Position numbers and translations under genes: made by a program
Assembly (NCBI GenBank): GCA_963810755.1
Contig: CAWEOP010000001.1
Location: 62,001 to 126,000, forward strand
Direction: 5' to 3'
DNA length: 64,000 nt
Source of the DNA: FEN-1219 sp963810755
GTDB lineage: Bacteria; Pseudomonadota; Gammaproteobacteria; Steroidobacterales; Rariloculaceae
Part shown: positions 37,796 through 47,034 of the stretch, in pieces
Position numbering within the stretch: position 1 is the stretch's first letter
Layout of the letters: every line of letters begins with the position of its first letter
The notes under the pieces: model-generated
What the model saw: only the letters and a program-made list of their open reading frames with translations
Told to the model about the DNA's origin: nothing
Databases searched by the model: none

Positions 37796-38671
37796 ATGAA
37801 GGTAGGTTTCATCGGTCTCGGCCGAATGGGTCAAGCGATGGCCGCGCGCATCTTGGGCGGCGGTCACGAGCTCGTCGTCTACAACCGCACGCGCGCGAAG
37901 TGCGCCGACCTCGAGAAGGCCGGCGCGAAGGTCGCGGACTCGATGGCCGAGGCCTGCAAAGGCCGCGAGGTCGTGATCAGCATGGTCACGGACGACAAGG
38001 CGCTGCTCGAGGTCGTGAAAGAAGGCGTCGTGCCGGGGCTGCCGAAGGGCGCGATCCACGTCGCGATGGGCACGCACAGCGTCGCGGCGATTCGCGAGAT
38101 CGGTCCGCTGCACGACAAGGCCGGGCAAGTGCTCGTCGGTGCGCCGGTGCTCGGCCGTCCCGAGGCAGCCGCCGCGGGCCAAGTCGGCGTGGTCGCGGCG
38201 GGGCCGAAAGACGCGGTCGCGAGGGTCGCGCCGCTGTTCCAGTTGATCGGCCGGCGCACGTTCGACGCGGGCGAGAAGCCCGAAGGCGCGTCGGTCGTGA
38301 AGCTCGCGAACAACATGATGATCGGCTGCGCGATCGAGGCGATGGGCGAGGGCTTCTCGCTCGTGCGCAAGTACGGTGTCGACCCCGCCACGTTCTACGA
38401 CGTGATGACCGACGGTCTGTTCTCGGCGCCCGCCTACAAGGTATACGGCAACATCATCGTGAAGCAGGCGTATGCGACGGCCGGGTTCACGACGACGCTC
38501 GGCTTGAAGGACGCGAATCTCGCGATGGCGGCCGCGCTCGCGGCGAGCGTGCCGCTGCCGAGCCTGAACGTTTATCGCGACCGCTTGCTCGGCGCGATCG
38601 CGCACGGCGAGGCGGAACAGGATTGGGCCGTGATGGCGCGTGATCAGGCGCGCGCGAGCGGGCTCGAATAG
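37796..38671 (+). CDS. NAD(P)-dependent beta-hydroxyacid dehydrogenase (copy 1)
   Basis: A 291-aa enzyme of the 3-hydroxyisobutyrate dehydrogenase/6-phosphogluconate family. The Rossmann motif is GFIGLGRMG (4-12), a substrate-loop segment VGAPVLGRPEAA lies near 114-125, and the catalytic Lys is in VVKLANN (K169). The C-terminal helical domain is complete. It acts in the cytoplasm on a 2-substituted 3-hydroxy acid or reduces a semialdehyde. It is 30 bp after the EboE-like gene and 20 bp before a Gfo/Idh/MocA gene. It is closely similar to the frameshifted gene at 50471. Confidence 0.92.
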   Translation: MKVGFIGLGRMGQAMAARILGGGHELVVYNRTRAKCADLEKAGAKVADSMAEACKGREVVISMVTDDKALLEVVKEGVVPGLPKGAIHVAMGTHSVAAIREIGPLHDKAGQVLVGAPVLGRPEAAAAGQVGVVAAGPKDAVARVAPLFQLIGRRTFDAGEKPEGASVVKLANNMMIGCAIEAMGEGFSLVRKYGVDPATFYDVMTDGLFSAPAYKVYGNIIVKQAYATAGFTTTLGLKDANLAMAAALAASVPLPSLNVYRDRLLGAIAHGEAEQDWAVMARDQARASGLE

Positions 38672-38691
38672 TTTGTTGGAGGGATCGCAGC

Positions 38692-39720
38692 GTGATCAAT
38701 GCAGGTATCGTCGGACTGGGTTGGTGGGGCAGGACGCTCGTCGAGGCGGTCTCGGGCGGGCAGAGCGATGAGATCAAGTTCGTCGCGGGCGCGGCGCGCA
38801 CGCACACGGACGATCTCAAGAAGTTCGCGTCGGATCAGAAGTTCGAGCTCTACGACAGCTACGAGAAGCTGCTGAAGCACCCGGGGCTCGACGCCGTCGT
38901 GCTCGCGACGCCGCACTCGCTGCACTCGGAGCAGGTGATCGCGGCCGCAAAGGCGAAGAAGCACGTGTTCTGCGAGAAACCCTTTGCGCTCACGAAAGAG
39001 GAGGCCAAAAAGGCCGTCGCGGCCGTGAAGCGGGCGAAGGTGACGCTCGGCCTCGGTTACAACCGGCGCTGGCATCCGGAGATGACGAAGCTCCGCAACC
39101 AGATCGACTCGGGCGAGCTCGGCGTGATTCTGCACGTCGAGGCGACGATGACGTTCCCGAACGCGCTGACGCTCAAGGCCGACGCTTGGCGCGCGAGCAA
39201 GGAAGAGACGCCGTGCGGCGGCCTCACGCCGATGGGCGTGCACGCGGTCGACGGCATGATCGATCTCTGCGGCCCGATCAAAGAGGTCTACTGCCAGAGC
39301 TTTCGGCGCGTCGTGCAGATCGACTCGGACGACACCACGTCGATTCTGTTCCGCATGAAGGAGGGGATGTCGGGCTACCTCGGCACGATGACCGCCACCG
39401 GCGGCGGCTTCAGCTTCCAGGTGTACGGCTCGAAGGGTTACGTGCGGCTCGAAGGCATGACGCACGTCGCTGGCGCGCCGTCCGAGGAGCGCCGCACGCG
39501 GCTGTTCGGAAAGTGCGTCTTCAAGCCGATTGCAGGCCCGGCCGTGACCTGGGACGCGGAGCGGCTCGACGTGACGAAGGTGACGCTCGAGGCGTTCGCG
39601 CGCGCGTGCGCGGGCAAGGAAGAGTTTCTGATCCCGCTCGAAGAGATGGTGCACGGCGCGTCCGTGACCGAGGCGATCATCCGCTCCGCCAAGACGCACA
39701 AGCCGGAGAAGGTCGCCTGA
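38692..39720 (+). CDS. Gfo/Idh/MocA family oxidoreductase
   Basis: A 342-aa enzyme starting at GTG 38692 with GGAGGG upstream. The NAD motif is GIVGLGWWGR (5-14) and the conserved EKP is at about 95-97 (FCEKPFAL). The catalytic region is TPMGVHAVDGMID, whose His fits the usual active-site position. Members oxidise or reduce sugars, inositols or related compounds. Together with the EboE-like barrel and the beta-hydroxyacid dehydrogenase it suggests a small cyclic-polyol or sugar-acid route. Confidence 0.92.
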   Translation: MINAGIVGLGWWGRTLVEAVSGGQSDEIKFVAGAARTHTDDLKKFASDQKFELYDSYEKLLKHPGLDAVVLATPHSLHSEQVIAAAKAKKHVFCEKPFALTKEEAKKAVAAVKRAKVTLGLGYNRRWHPEMTKLRNQIDSGELGVILHVEATMTFPNALTLKADAWRASKEETPCGGLTPMGVHAVDGMIDLCGPIKEVYCQSFRRVVQIDSDDTTSILFRMKEGMSGYLGTMTATGGGFSFQVYGSKGYVRLEGMTHVAGAPSEERRTRLFGKCVFKPIAGPAVTWDAERLDVTKVTLEAFARACAGKEEFLIPLEEMVHGASVTEAIIRSAKTHKPEKVA

Positions 39721-39761
39721 TCGGCCTAGTCGAGCCGCACGGTCAGGGGTTCCGGGCGCAG

Positions 39762-40265
39762 CTACGCATTCGTTGCGCTGCGGACATCTAGAGGTAGGTG
39801 CCGGAACGCCGAGATGGCGTCGAGCTCGAATCCCCAGCGCACCAGCCCGGCCGCGCTGAGCTCCTTCACGTCGGCGTAGTCCAGCCACGCACACGCGAGG
39901 ATCTCGTCGGCTTGCAGCGAAACCTCGGTCGGCTCGATCGCGCAGCCGAAGACTCGTTGGTATTGATCGTCGTGCCACCAGTCGCCGACGTCCACGAGGT
40001 ACGGGACACGGAAGCCGAGCTCCTCGACGAGCTCGCGCCGCAATCCGGCTCGCGGTTGCTCGCGCGTTCTCAAGCGCCCGCCGGGCAGGCTCCATTTACC
40101 GTGGTTTTCCGGACGGCGTGCGTTGTTCTGCACGAGCAGGAAGCGCCGGCCATCGGACAGCACGCAGCGCACGCGATGCACACGAACGCCCGCGCGAAGC
40201 GAAACCCTCGCGGGGCGAGGAATTCGACTCCCGACTCCAGCGGCTTCAGAGACGTTGACGGTCAT
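39762..40265 (-). CDS. NUDIX hydrolase
   Basis: A 167-aa protein with a full Nudix box, GGRLRTREQPRAGLRRELVEELGF, quoted here only in part: G at about 62, then REL-VEE-LG. It follows FLLVQNNARRPENHGKWSLP, typical of NUDIX enzymes acting on nucleotide-type diphosphates. No signal peptide. Its 3' end lies 41 bp beyond the Gfo/Idh/MocA stop, in convergent orientation. Confidence 0.9.
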   Translation of the reverse strand: MTVNVSEAAGVGSRIPRPARVSLRAGVRVHRVRCVLSDGRRFLLVQNNARRPENHGKWSLPGGRLRTREQPRAGLRRELVEELGFRVPYLVDVGDWWHDDQYQRVFGCAIEPTEVSLQADEILACAWLDYADVKELSAAGLVRWGFELDAISAFRHLPLDVRSATNA

Positions 40266-40508
40266 TACGTCAAATCACTTCAGAGATATCTCCTAAGTAA
40301 CCTACGCCGCTTGTCTTTCAGGAATGTGACAGTGGGTTCTACCGGTTCCGGCTCGGCTTATCGCACCCCGTGCCCGAGCCCCGCGGTTGCAACTGAGCGT
40401 AGTCCGCGCCAGAGTCTGGCCCGGTCGCTCGCCCGGTAAAAAACGCAGCTGCGGAGCAACGTCGCATCCGCCTTTCGCGCGAGCTCGTGCCAATCCGAAG
40501 GGGGGTCT

Positions 40509-40961
40509 ATGCGTCCGATGATTCGATCGATTCTCGTGGTTCTCGGGCTCCTGGCCGCGATGTCCGCGGGCCGCGCGGATGTCGATCCGACAGCCGTCCA
40601 GGTGGTCCCGCCGGACCAAATCAAGTGGGTGAAGAACGCGGCGGGAACGAACGAAACCGCGGTGCTGTTCGGCGACCCGACCAAGCCGGGACCGTACGTC
40701 ATGCGGATCAAATGGCTGCCGGGCAACATGAGTCGGCCGCACACTCACACCACCGATCGTTTCTTCGTCGTCATCTCCGGAACTTGGTGGTGCGGCAGCG
40801 GCACGAAGTTCGATCCCGATAGCACGGTGCCGACGAAGCCCGGCAGCTACGTGATCCACCACGCGGGTCAGCCGCACTACGACGGCGCCAAGGGCGAGGA
40901 GACCGTGATCCAGGTGTTCGGCATCGGGCCGCTCGTGACCGAGGTCGTGGAGCAGAAGTAA
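40509..40961 (+). CDS. Exported cupin-domain protein (copy 1)
   Basis: A 150-aa protein with a signal peptide cut near GRA. The cupin core has VMRIKWLPGNMSRPHTHTTD with the HxH metal ligands, FFVVISGTWW, and a second motif GQPHYDGAKG with another His. It is therefore a metal-binding periplasmic cupin of unknown substrate. A paralog at 62862 shares the PDQIK, GDPTK, SRPHTH, VISGTWW and PHYDGAK segments. The upstream 243-bp gap contains a plausible promoter region but no gene. Confidence 0.9.
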   Translation: MRPMIRSILVVLGLLAAMSAGRADVDPTAVQVVPPDQIKWVKNAAGTNETAVLFGDPTKPGPYVMRIKWLPGNMSRPHTHTTDRFFVVISGTWWCGSGTKFDPDSTVPTKPGSYVIHHAGQPHYDGAKGEETVIQVFGIGPLVTEVVEQK

Positions 40962-41004
40962 CGCCGAATCTAGCGATCGGCGCGTCCAGCAAAAGGGGGA
41001 TCTC

Positions 41005-41808
41005 ATGGCCATGAGAATCGCGCTCGTCGCCGCGACGCTCGTGCTTTGGACGTCAGCCGCCTCCGCGCAGCCGCGCGCGCCCGCGGGCGCGGCGCCGTCG
41101 TTGCCGCCGTTGTTCCTGAAAGAGGAATGGCGGCAGCGCGCGCGTCCGGCCGATGCGCCTCCCGACTTCGTGCCCGAGGGCGGCGTCACGGCGGCAGCCG
41201 TCGCGAATCCCGCGCTCGAGCTCAAGCTCTACGATCCGAACGCGCGGAGCATCCCCGCGTATCTCGCGAACCCTCCGCCGCGCACGGTCGCGCGCGACTG
41301 GGGCGGGCCGTCGTGCGTGCAGCTCGCGGGCTACAACCAGAATCCGCCGCCCGAGCGCGTCGCCGCCGGGCAGCGGACCGATCCGCCGAACCTCTGGACG
41401 GGCGTCTGTCAAACGCCGATCGCGGTCACGCTCCGCGATCGAAACAGCTTCGTCGATCTCACGGGCCTCGCGCGCGTCAAATGGGTGACGCGCGTCTCCG
41501 GCTTCCACGAGGTCCGACCCGTCGTGAAGCTCGCCGACGGCAACTGGTTCGTCGGCGACTACGGCGAGGGCGCGCCGTCGGCCAACTCGACGCTGTTCCT
41601 CGAATCGGAGTTCGCGGTGTCGTCCGTGCGCTGGCTGCCGCTCGACATCTCGCGCATCGTGACGACCGGACAGGCGTGGGTCACGCCCGACCTCGGCAAG
41701 GTCGACGAGATCGGCTTCGCGGATCTCTTACCCGGCAGCGGCCACGGCTGGGGCGGGTTCGTGAACGTGGGCCGCATCGAGGTCTACGGCAGCCCGGTGG
41801 CTCGCTAA
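41005..41808 (+). CDS. Exported protein of unknown family
   Basis: A 267-aa protein with a signal peptide ending SASAQP, starting at ATG 41005 after AAAAGGGGG. The mature part has no family I recognise. Visible features are a Pro-rich start, two Cys (PSCVQLAGYNQNPPPE and WTGVCQTP) that could form a disulfide, and a beta-rich end with FVNVGRIEVYG, reminiscent of a galactose-binding-like fold. It follows the cupin by 43 bp on the same strand and may be co-transcribed. Confidence 0.65.
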   Translation: MAMRIALVAATLVLWTSAASAQPRAPAGAAPSLPPLFLKEEWRQRARPADAPPDFVPEGGVTAAAVANPALELKLYDPNARSIPAYLANPPPRTVARDWGGPSCVQLAGYNQNPPPERVAAGQRTDPPNLWTGVCQTPIAVTLRDRNSFVDLTGLARVKWVTRVSGFHEVRPVVKLADGNWFVGDYGEGAPSANSTLFLESEFAVSSVRWLPLDISRIVTTGQAWVTPDLGKVDEIGFADLLPGSGHGWGGFVNVGRIEVYGSPVAR

Positions 41809-41873
41809 CTGCTACGCGGGGCGCGCGCAGCGCTCCGTGTCGCGCGCGGTGCGCTCAGCGTCGCGCGCAGCAC

Positions 41874-43142
41874 TCAGTCGATGATCGCCTGTCGGATCGC
41901 GTTCTCGAACGCGCGCCGCAGATCCGCGCCGCTGCCGCCCTGGATCATGTAGATGCTCACTAGCTCTTCCTTCGGCTCGACCCAGAACGCGACGCCGCTG
42001 CCGCCGGGCCAGCTGAACGCGCCTTGCGATACCGCGAGATCGGCCGCGACCGGATCGAGCACCATCTGCATACCGAGGCCGAAGCCCATGCCGCGCGCGG
42101 GCCGGCCGAACTGGCCGTTCACCATGTCGCCCGTGTGATTCGACACCATGAGGTCGACGGTGCGTGGTCCGAGCAGCCGCTTGCCGCCGAGCTCGCCGCC
42201 GTTCAATAGCATCTGCGCGAACTGCAGGTAGTCCTCGGGCGACGTCGCGAGGCCGCCCGCGCCCGAGAAATACACCGAGCTCAGCGCTTGGTTCGGCTGT
42301 GGTTGCAGCGTTTCGCCCGGGCGGCGCGTGTAGATCGTCGCGACGCGCTCGGCTTGCCGGCCGGTGAAGTAGAAGCCGCTGTCCGGCATCCCGAGCGGCG
42401 TGAAGATGTGCTCCTTGAGCCACTGATCGTACGGCTGGCCCGACACGACTTCGACGACGCGGCTCAGCACATCGAAGCCGGCGAGCCCGCTGTAGCGCCA
42501 CAGCGTGCCGGGCTGAAAATCGAGCGGCACCGAGCCGAGCTTCGGGATGTAGGTCGCGAGCGTGTCCTCGGGCGTGCGCTGCAGGTTGCCCGCCGCGCGC
42601 TGGCCGAGCCCGCCGCTCATGAGCCCGGAGCCGTGGGTGAGCAAGTCGCGGATCGTGATCGGCCGGCTCACGTCGACCAGGTCGTAGGCGCCTTCGGCGC
42701 CGCCGGGCTTCGGTACTGCGACCTTCGTGAGGCCTTTGAGCTCCGGGATGTACTGCGAGACGGGATCGGTCAAGCGGATCTTGCCTTCCTCCACGAGCAT
42801 CATGATCGCGACCGCGGTGACTGGCTTGCCCATCGACGCGAGCCTAAAGATGTTGTCGGTGCGCATCGGCTTTTTCGACGCGATGTCCGCGTAGCCTTGC
42901 GCTTCGAAGTGCACGACCTTGCCGCGCCGTGCGACGAGCGTGACGACGCCTGCGACTTCGCCTGCGTCGATCGCCTTCTTCACGACGTCGTTCACGCGTG
43001 CGAGCCGCTCGCTCGCCATGCCGACGTCCTCGGGCTTGGCGTGGGGCAGCGTGCCGGCGGCGAGCGGGAGCGCGGCCGTGGCCAGCCACAAGGCGGCGAG
43101 CGCGCTGCAAGTCGTGCGAGAGGACGGGATCGCGACGGTCAT
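41874..43142 (-). CDS. Exported serine hydrolase (class C beta-lactamase/esterase family)
   Basis: A 422-aa protein with a signal peptide ending LAAG. The penicillin-recognition motifs are SMGK (S103-K106), YSG near 215 and HTGD near 335 in place of KTG. TRRPGETLQPQPN and GFGLGMQMV are typical of the EstB/LpqK-like serine hydrolase group rather than true beta-lactamases. It probably hydrolyses an ester or amide in the periplasm. Confidence 0.92.
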   Translation of the reverse strand: MTVAIPSSRTTCSALAALWLATAALPLAAGTLPHAKPEDVGMASERLARVNDVVKKAIDAGEVAGVVTLVARRGKVVHFEAQGYADIASKKPMRTDNIFRLASMGKPVTAVAIMMLVEEGKIRLTDPVSQYIPELKGLTKVAVPKPGGAEGAYDLVDVSRPITIRDLLTHGSGLMSGGLGQRAAGNLQRTPEDTLATYIPKLGSVPLDFQPGTLWRYSGLAGFDVLSRVVEVVSGQPYDQWLKEHIFTPLGMPDSGFYFTGRQAERVATIYTRRPGETLQPQPNQALSSVYFSGAGGLATSPEDYLQFAQMLLNGGELGGKRLLGPRTVDLMVSNHTGDMVNGQFGRPARGMGFGLGMQMVLDPVAADLAVSQGAFSWPGGSGVAFWVEPKEELVSIYMIQGGSGADLRRAFENAIRQAIID

Positions 43143-43205
43143 CGTGGTTCCTTGGGTCGTGGGCGGCGAAAGGGCGAAACGGAATGCCGTTCGTCGTCGG
43201 TGTCG

Positions 43206-43986
43206 TTAGGCACGAGCCGCGCGGCGCGATGTGCTCGGCCAGCGTATCCGGGATGCTGACCTGCGGAAAATGACGGCACATTAGCAGGCCGATCGGAATG
43301 CCCGCGCTATTCGCCAGCATCACGTTGTCGAAAAATGCCGCTGCCGGAGTCAAGCCGCCGATGGTCCACGTCACCGTGCGCCGCTGCAGCTCCTCGGTGG
43401 AGAACTCCCGCATCCCCTTGCTCGCAATGTAGCGGCGCACCCACGTCACGTAGTTGCGCTTCAAGCGATGATGGTAGTCGTCCCCGAGCGCGTCCCACGC
43501 AGCAGCGTTCTCATTCATCAAATTGCGAAATATATCTGCGCAGACGCGAGCCGCCACCTCGTCGCTGAGTTTCACGAGATCGGCGATTGGCCCGCCCGGC
43601 ACCTTCGGAGGCAGCGCGACCTCGTGGACGACAATGTTCCGCACGAGGTGCGGATAGTCGGCGGCGAGGCCCAATGCGACCTGACCCCCGGAGCTGCAGC
43701 CATAGAACGTCGCGGGTGCGATACCCAGTGCCTCTATCAATGTAGCCACTTCACTCGCAGCGCGGGCCAGCGAATAGGTTCCGAAGTCCGGCGGATCGCT
43801 CGAGCGTGAGAAGCCCGGCATGTCGAACGTCAGAACGGAGAACTCGCGTGCAAGCGAATCCGCAGTCTTCTCGAAAGAGCCGCAATCTCCTTCGCCGGAC
43901 GGGATGAGAACGATGGGAGACCCGGTGCCTCGTGACTCGCAGTACCAGTCGATCGCTGCAGCCTGACGATGAAAAGTAGTCTTCAT
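43206..43986 (-). pseudogene. Alpha/beta hydrolase, frameshift at the C-terminus
   Basis: From ATG 43986 the product reads as an alpha/beta hydrolase: IVLIPSGEGDCGSF, LTFDMPGFSRSS, nucleophile elbow YGCSSGGQ, and a C-terminal CRHFPQVSIPDTLAEHI supplying the His. The frame then runs without a stop into the serine-hydrolase gene. One extra base in the GCGCGGCGCG run near 43220 explains this: the neighbouring frame ends at TAA 43206-43208, giving a normal length of about 260 aa. The enzyme is therefore probably intact in the organism. Confidence 0.8.
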
Positions 43987-44065
43987 ACGCTTCCGGGTGA
44001 CTCCAGCCGGTAAACTGCTCGCTGCCAAGCATACCGCGAGCCCGAGCGATACCCGATGGAACAAT

Positions 44066-44413
44066 ATGAAAGACGCAGCCAGCACCGATCCGGCCAAGCA
44101 AGCTCGCGACGCGCTCGCAGCCGCGTATGCCGATCTCACGGTGGCGTCGAAGCGTGGGATAGCCGAGGACGGCAAGATCTTGTTCGGCGCGGCGGCGGCG
44201 ATCGACGTGGCAGTGGAGCTCCTGATGCCGCCCAACGTAGACCGAGAGTCGGCGGCGCAGAGCTGTCACGAGGCGCTGAAGCTCGTCAAGTTGACGCGGG
44301 CGTACGCGCAGCGCGACGCGGGCGGAAGCGTCGCGCAGCTGCTGGACGAGGCAATGAAACGAATTGCGGACGCGCTGAAGCTGCTGAAGTTGCTCAAACT
44401 CGAAGCGTCGTGA
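44066..44413 (+). CDS. Small helical protein of unknown function
   Basis: A 115-aa soluble protein, Ala/Leu/Lys-rich and predicted to be almost all helix (KQARDALAAAYADLTVASK; QSCHEALKLVKLTRAYAQRD; LKLLKLLKLEAS). I chose ATG 44066; GTG 43997 would start 10 bp from the divergent hydrolase gene. No family is recognised. It ends 30 bp before hrpB on the same strand. Confidence 0.5.
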   Translation: MKDAASTDPAKQARDALAAAYADLTVASKRGIAEDGKILFGAAAAIDVAVELLMPPNVDRESAAQSCHEALKLVKLTRAYAQRDAGGSVAQLLDEAMKRIADALKLLKLLKLEAS

Positions 44414-44443
44414 CGTGCGGCGCCGGGTTCGGTAACGCTCTTC

Positions 44444-46980
44444 ATGCGCTCCGGTCTTCCGATCGACGAGGCGCTCGCGCCGCTGTGCGCGGCGCTCGAG
44501 CGCGGCCGCAACGCGGTGCTCGCGGCGCCGCCGGGCGCAGGCAAGAGCACCGTCGTCCCGCTCGCTCTGCTCGACGAGCCGTGGGCGCGCGGCAAGCGCC
44601 TCGTGATGCTCGAGCCGCGCCGGCTCGCGGCGCGCGCGGTCGCGGTGCGGATGGCAACGACGCTCGGCGAGAGCGCGGGCGACACCGTCGGCTACCGCAT
44701 GCGGCTCGAGACGCGCGTGGGCAAGCGCACGCGGATCGAGGTCGTCACGGAAGGCGTGTTCACGCGCATGCTGCAGAGCGATCCGGCGCTCGAGGGCATC
44801 GCCGCGGTTCTGTTCGACGAGTTCCACGAGCGCAATCTCAACGCCGACGTCGGCCTCGCGCTCGCGCTCGACGCGCAGCGCCACGTCGCCCCGGAGCTCC
44901 GCTTGCTCGCGATGTCCGCGACGCTCGACGGTGCGAGAGTCGCAGAGCTGCTCGGCAACGCGCCCGTGATCGCATCGACCGGCCGTGCGTTTCCCGTCGA
45001 AGTGCACCACACGGGCAAAGGCCTTCCCGCGCTTCCAGGTCCCGGGATCGAGCCTATCGACGCCGCCGCGGCGCGCGCCGCCCAGCAAGCGCTCCGCGAG
45101 GCGCCCGGCGATTTGCTGCTGTTCCTGCCGGGCGCGGGCGAGATTCGCCGCACCCAGGCTCGCCTGCTCGAGGCCGACCTCGGCAGCGGCGTCGACGTCT
45201 TGCCGCTGTACGGCGAGCTCGCGCCCGGCGAGCAGGACGCGGCGCTCGCGCCGGCGCGCGCGGGACGCCGCAAGTGCGTGCTCGCGACCAACATTGCGGA
45301 GACGAGCCTCACGATCGACGGCGTGCGCATCGTCGTCGACGTCGGACTCGAACGGCGCAGCGTGTTCGATCCCGCGAGCGGCATGAGCCGGCTCGAGACG
45401 CAGCGCATCTCGCGCGCGTCGGCCGAGCAGCGTGCGGGACGCGCGGGCCGGACCGCCCCCGGCGTGTGCTACCGCCTCTGGGGCGCGAGCGCGGAGCGCA
45501 CGCTCGCGGCATACGCGCCCGCGGAGATCCTGAACGCCGACCTCGCGCCGCTCGCGCTCGATCTCGCCGTCTGGGGCACGGACGCCGCGAGCTTGAGCTG
45601 GCTCGACGCGCCGCCGTCCGCGACGCTCGCGAGCGCGCGCGATCTCCTGCGGCGCCTCGACGCGCTCGGCGAGCACGACCGCGTGACGCCGCACGGCCGC
45701 GCGATGCACGAGCTCGGCGCGCATCCGCGGCTCGCGCACATGCTGCTCGCGGCGCGCGCAGCAGAACGCCGGGGCGGCCGCGGCGGAGCTCGCGGCGCTG
45801 CTTTCGGAGCGCGACTTGCTGCGCGGTGCGTCCCGAGCCGGTGCGAGAGACAGCGACGTGCGAAGCCGCATCGATGCGCTGCGCCGCGGGCACGGCGGCG
45901 AGCACGCGATCGATCGCGGCGCGCTCGAGCGCGTGCGCCGCGCGGAGCGCGCGTTCCTGAAGGATGCGGGTGCGAGCGGCAGCCGCGCGGTGGACTCGCC
46001 GCTCGCGCCGGGACTGCTGCTCGCGTTCGCGTATCCCGACCGCATCGCGAAGCGCCGGCCCGGCGGCGACGCGCGCTATCAGCTCGCGAACGGCCGCGGC
46101 GCGTCGTTCGCCGAGCCCGAGTCGATCGCGCGCGCGGACCTCATCGTGGCCGTCGACCTCGACGACCGCGGGCGCGACGCGCGCATTCTGCTCGCGGCGC
46201 CGCTCGATCTCGACGACGTGCTCGAGCACTTCGCGCCCCAGCTCGTGCGCGACGACGAGGTCGCGTGGGACGCGCGAACGGAAGCCGTCGTCGCACGCCG
46301 CACGGTACGCCTCGGCGAGCTCGTGCTCGAAGAGAAGCCGCTGCGTGACGTGCCGCCGGGCGCCGCCGCGGCGGCGATGGCCGAAGGCTTGCGCTCGCTC
46401 GGGTCCGACGCGCTGCCGTGGGACGACGCGAGCCGCGACTTCGCCGCGCGCAGCGAGTTCGTGCGCGCGCTCGGCCGCGGCGACGTAGGCGATTGGCCCG
46501 ACCTGTCGGAGGACGGCGCTGCTGCGCGACTTCCGCTGGCTCGAGCCGTTCCTCGAGGGCGTGACCCGGCGCTCGCAGCTCGAGCGCGTGCCGCTCGCGG
46601 CGGCGCTGCGCTCGCGTCTCACGCACGAGCAGCAACGCAAGCTCGACGAGCTCGCGCCGACGCATGTCGCGCTGCCGACCGGCACGCGCGCGCCGATCGA
46701 CTACCGCGACGACAACGCGCCGTGCGCGTCGATGCGGATGCAGGAGGTGTTCGGTTTGGCGGCGACGCCGCGGATCGCGGGCGGCGCCGTGCCCCTCACG
46801 TTCAAGCTGCTGTCGCCCGCGCACCGGCCGCTCCAGGTGACGCGCGATCTCGCGAGCTTCTGGCGCAACGCGTACGCCGACGTGCGCAAGGACATGCGCG
46901 GCCGCTATCCGCGCCACTACTGGCCGGAGAATCCGCTCGAAGCGGAGCCGACCAAACGCGCGAAGCCGCGGCCGCGTTGA
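44444..46980 (+). pseudogene. hrpB: ATP-dependent helicase HrpB, two frameshifts
   Basis: A DEAH-box helicase. From ATG 44444: Walker A APPGAGKST (28-36), DEFH in VLFDEFHERN, SAT in LLAMSATLDG, ATNIAETSLTIDGV and QRAGRAGRTAPG. Near base 45775 (GCCGGGGCGGCCGCGG) the frame moves by one base into AAELAALLSERD, and near 46515 it moves again into LLRDFRWLEPFLEG, ending at 46980 with the HrpB_C domain WRNAYADVRKDMRGRYPRH. Repaired length is about 845 aa, normal for HrpB. Both shifts equal one extra base, so sequence error is likely. The role in bacteria is RNA-linked but poorly defined. Confidence 0.92.
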
Positions 46981-47034
46981 CCTACGCCGCGGTTCCGCCG
47001 CGCCGAGCACGGTGCGTGCGCGGCGGTACGTTCG

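Noticed and set aside
37796..38671. 6-phosphogluconate dehydrogenase
   Set aside because: At 291 aa it lacks the long C-terminal domain; it fits the 3-hydroxyisobutyrate dehydrogenase branch.
42844..43208. C-terminal run-on of the alpha/beta hydrolase into the serine-hydrolase gene as a fusion protein
   Set aside because: The added residues are an Arg-rich shadow of the serine hydrolase; a one-base shift gives a normal stop at 43206.
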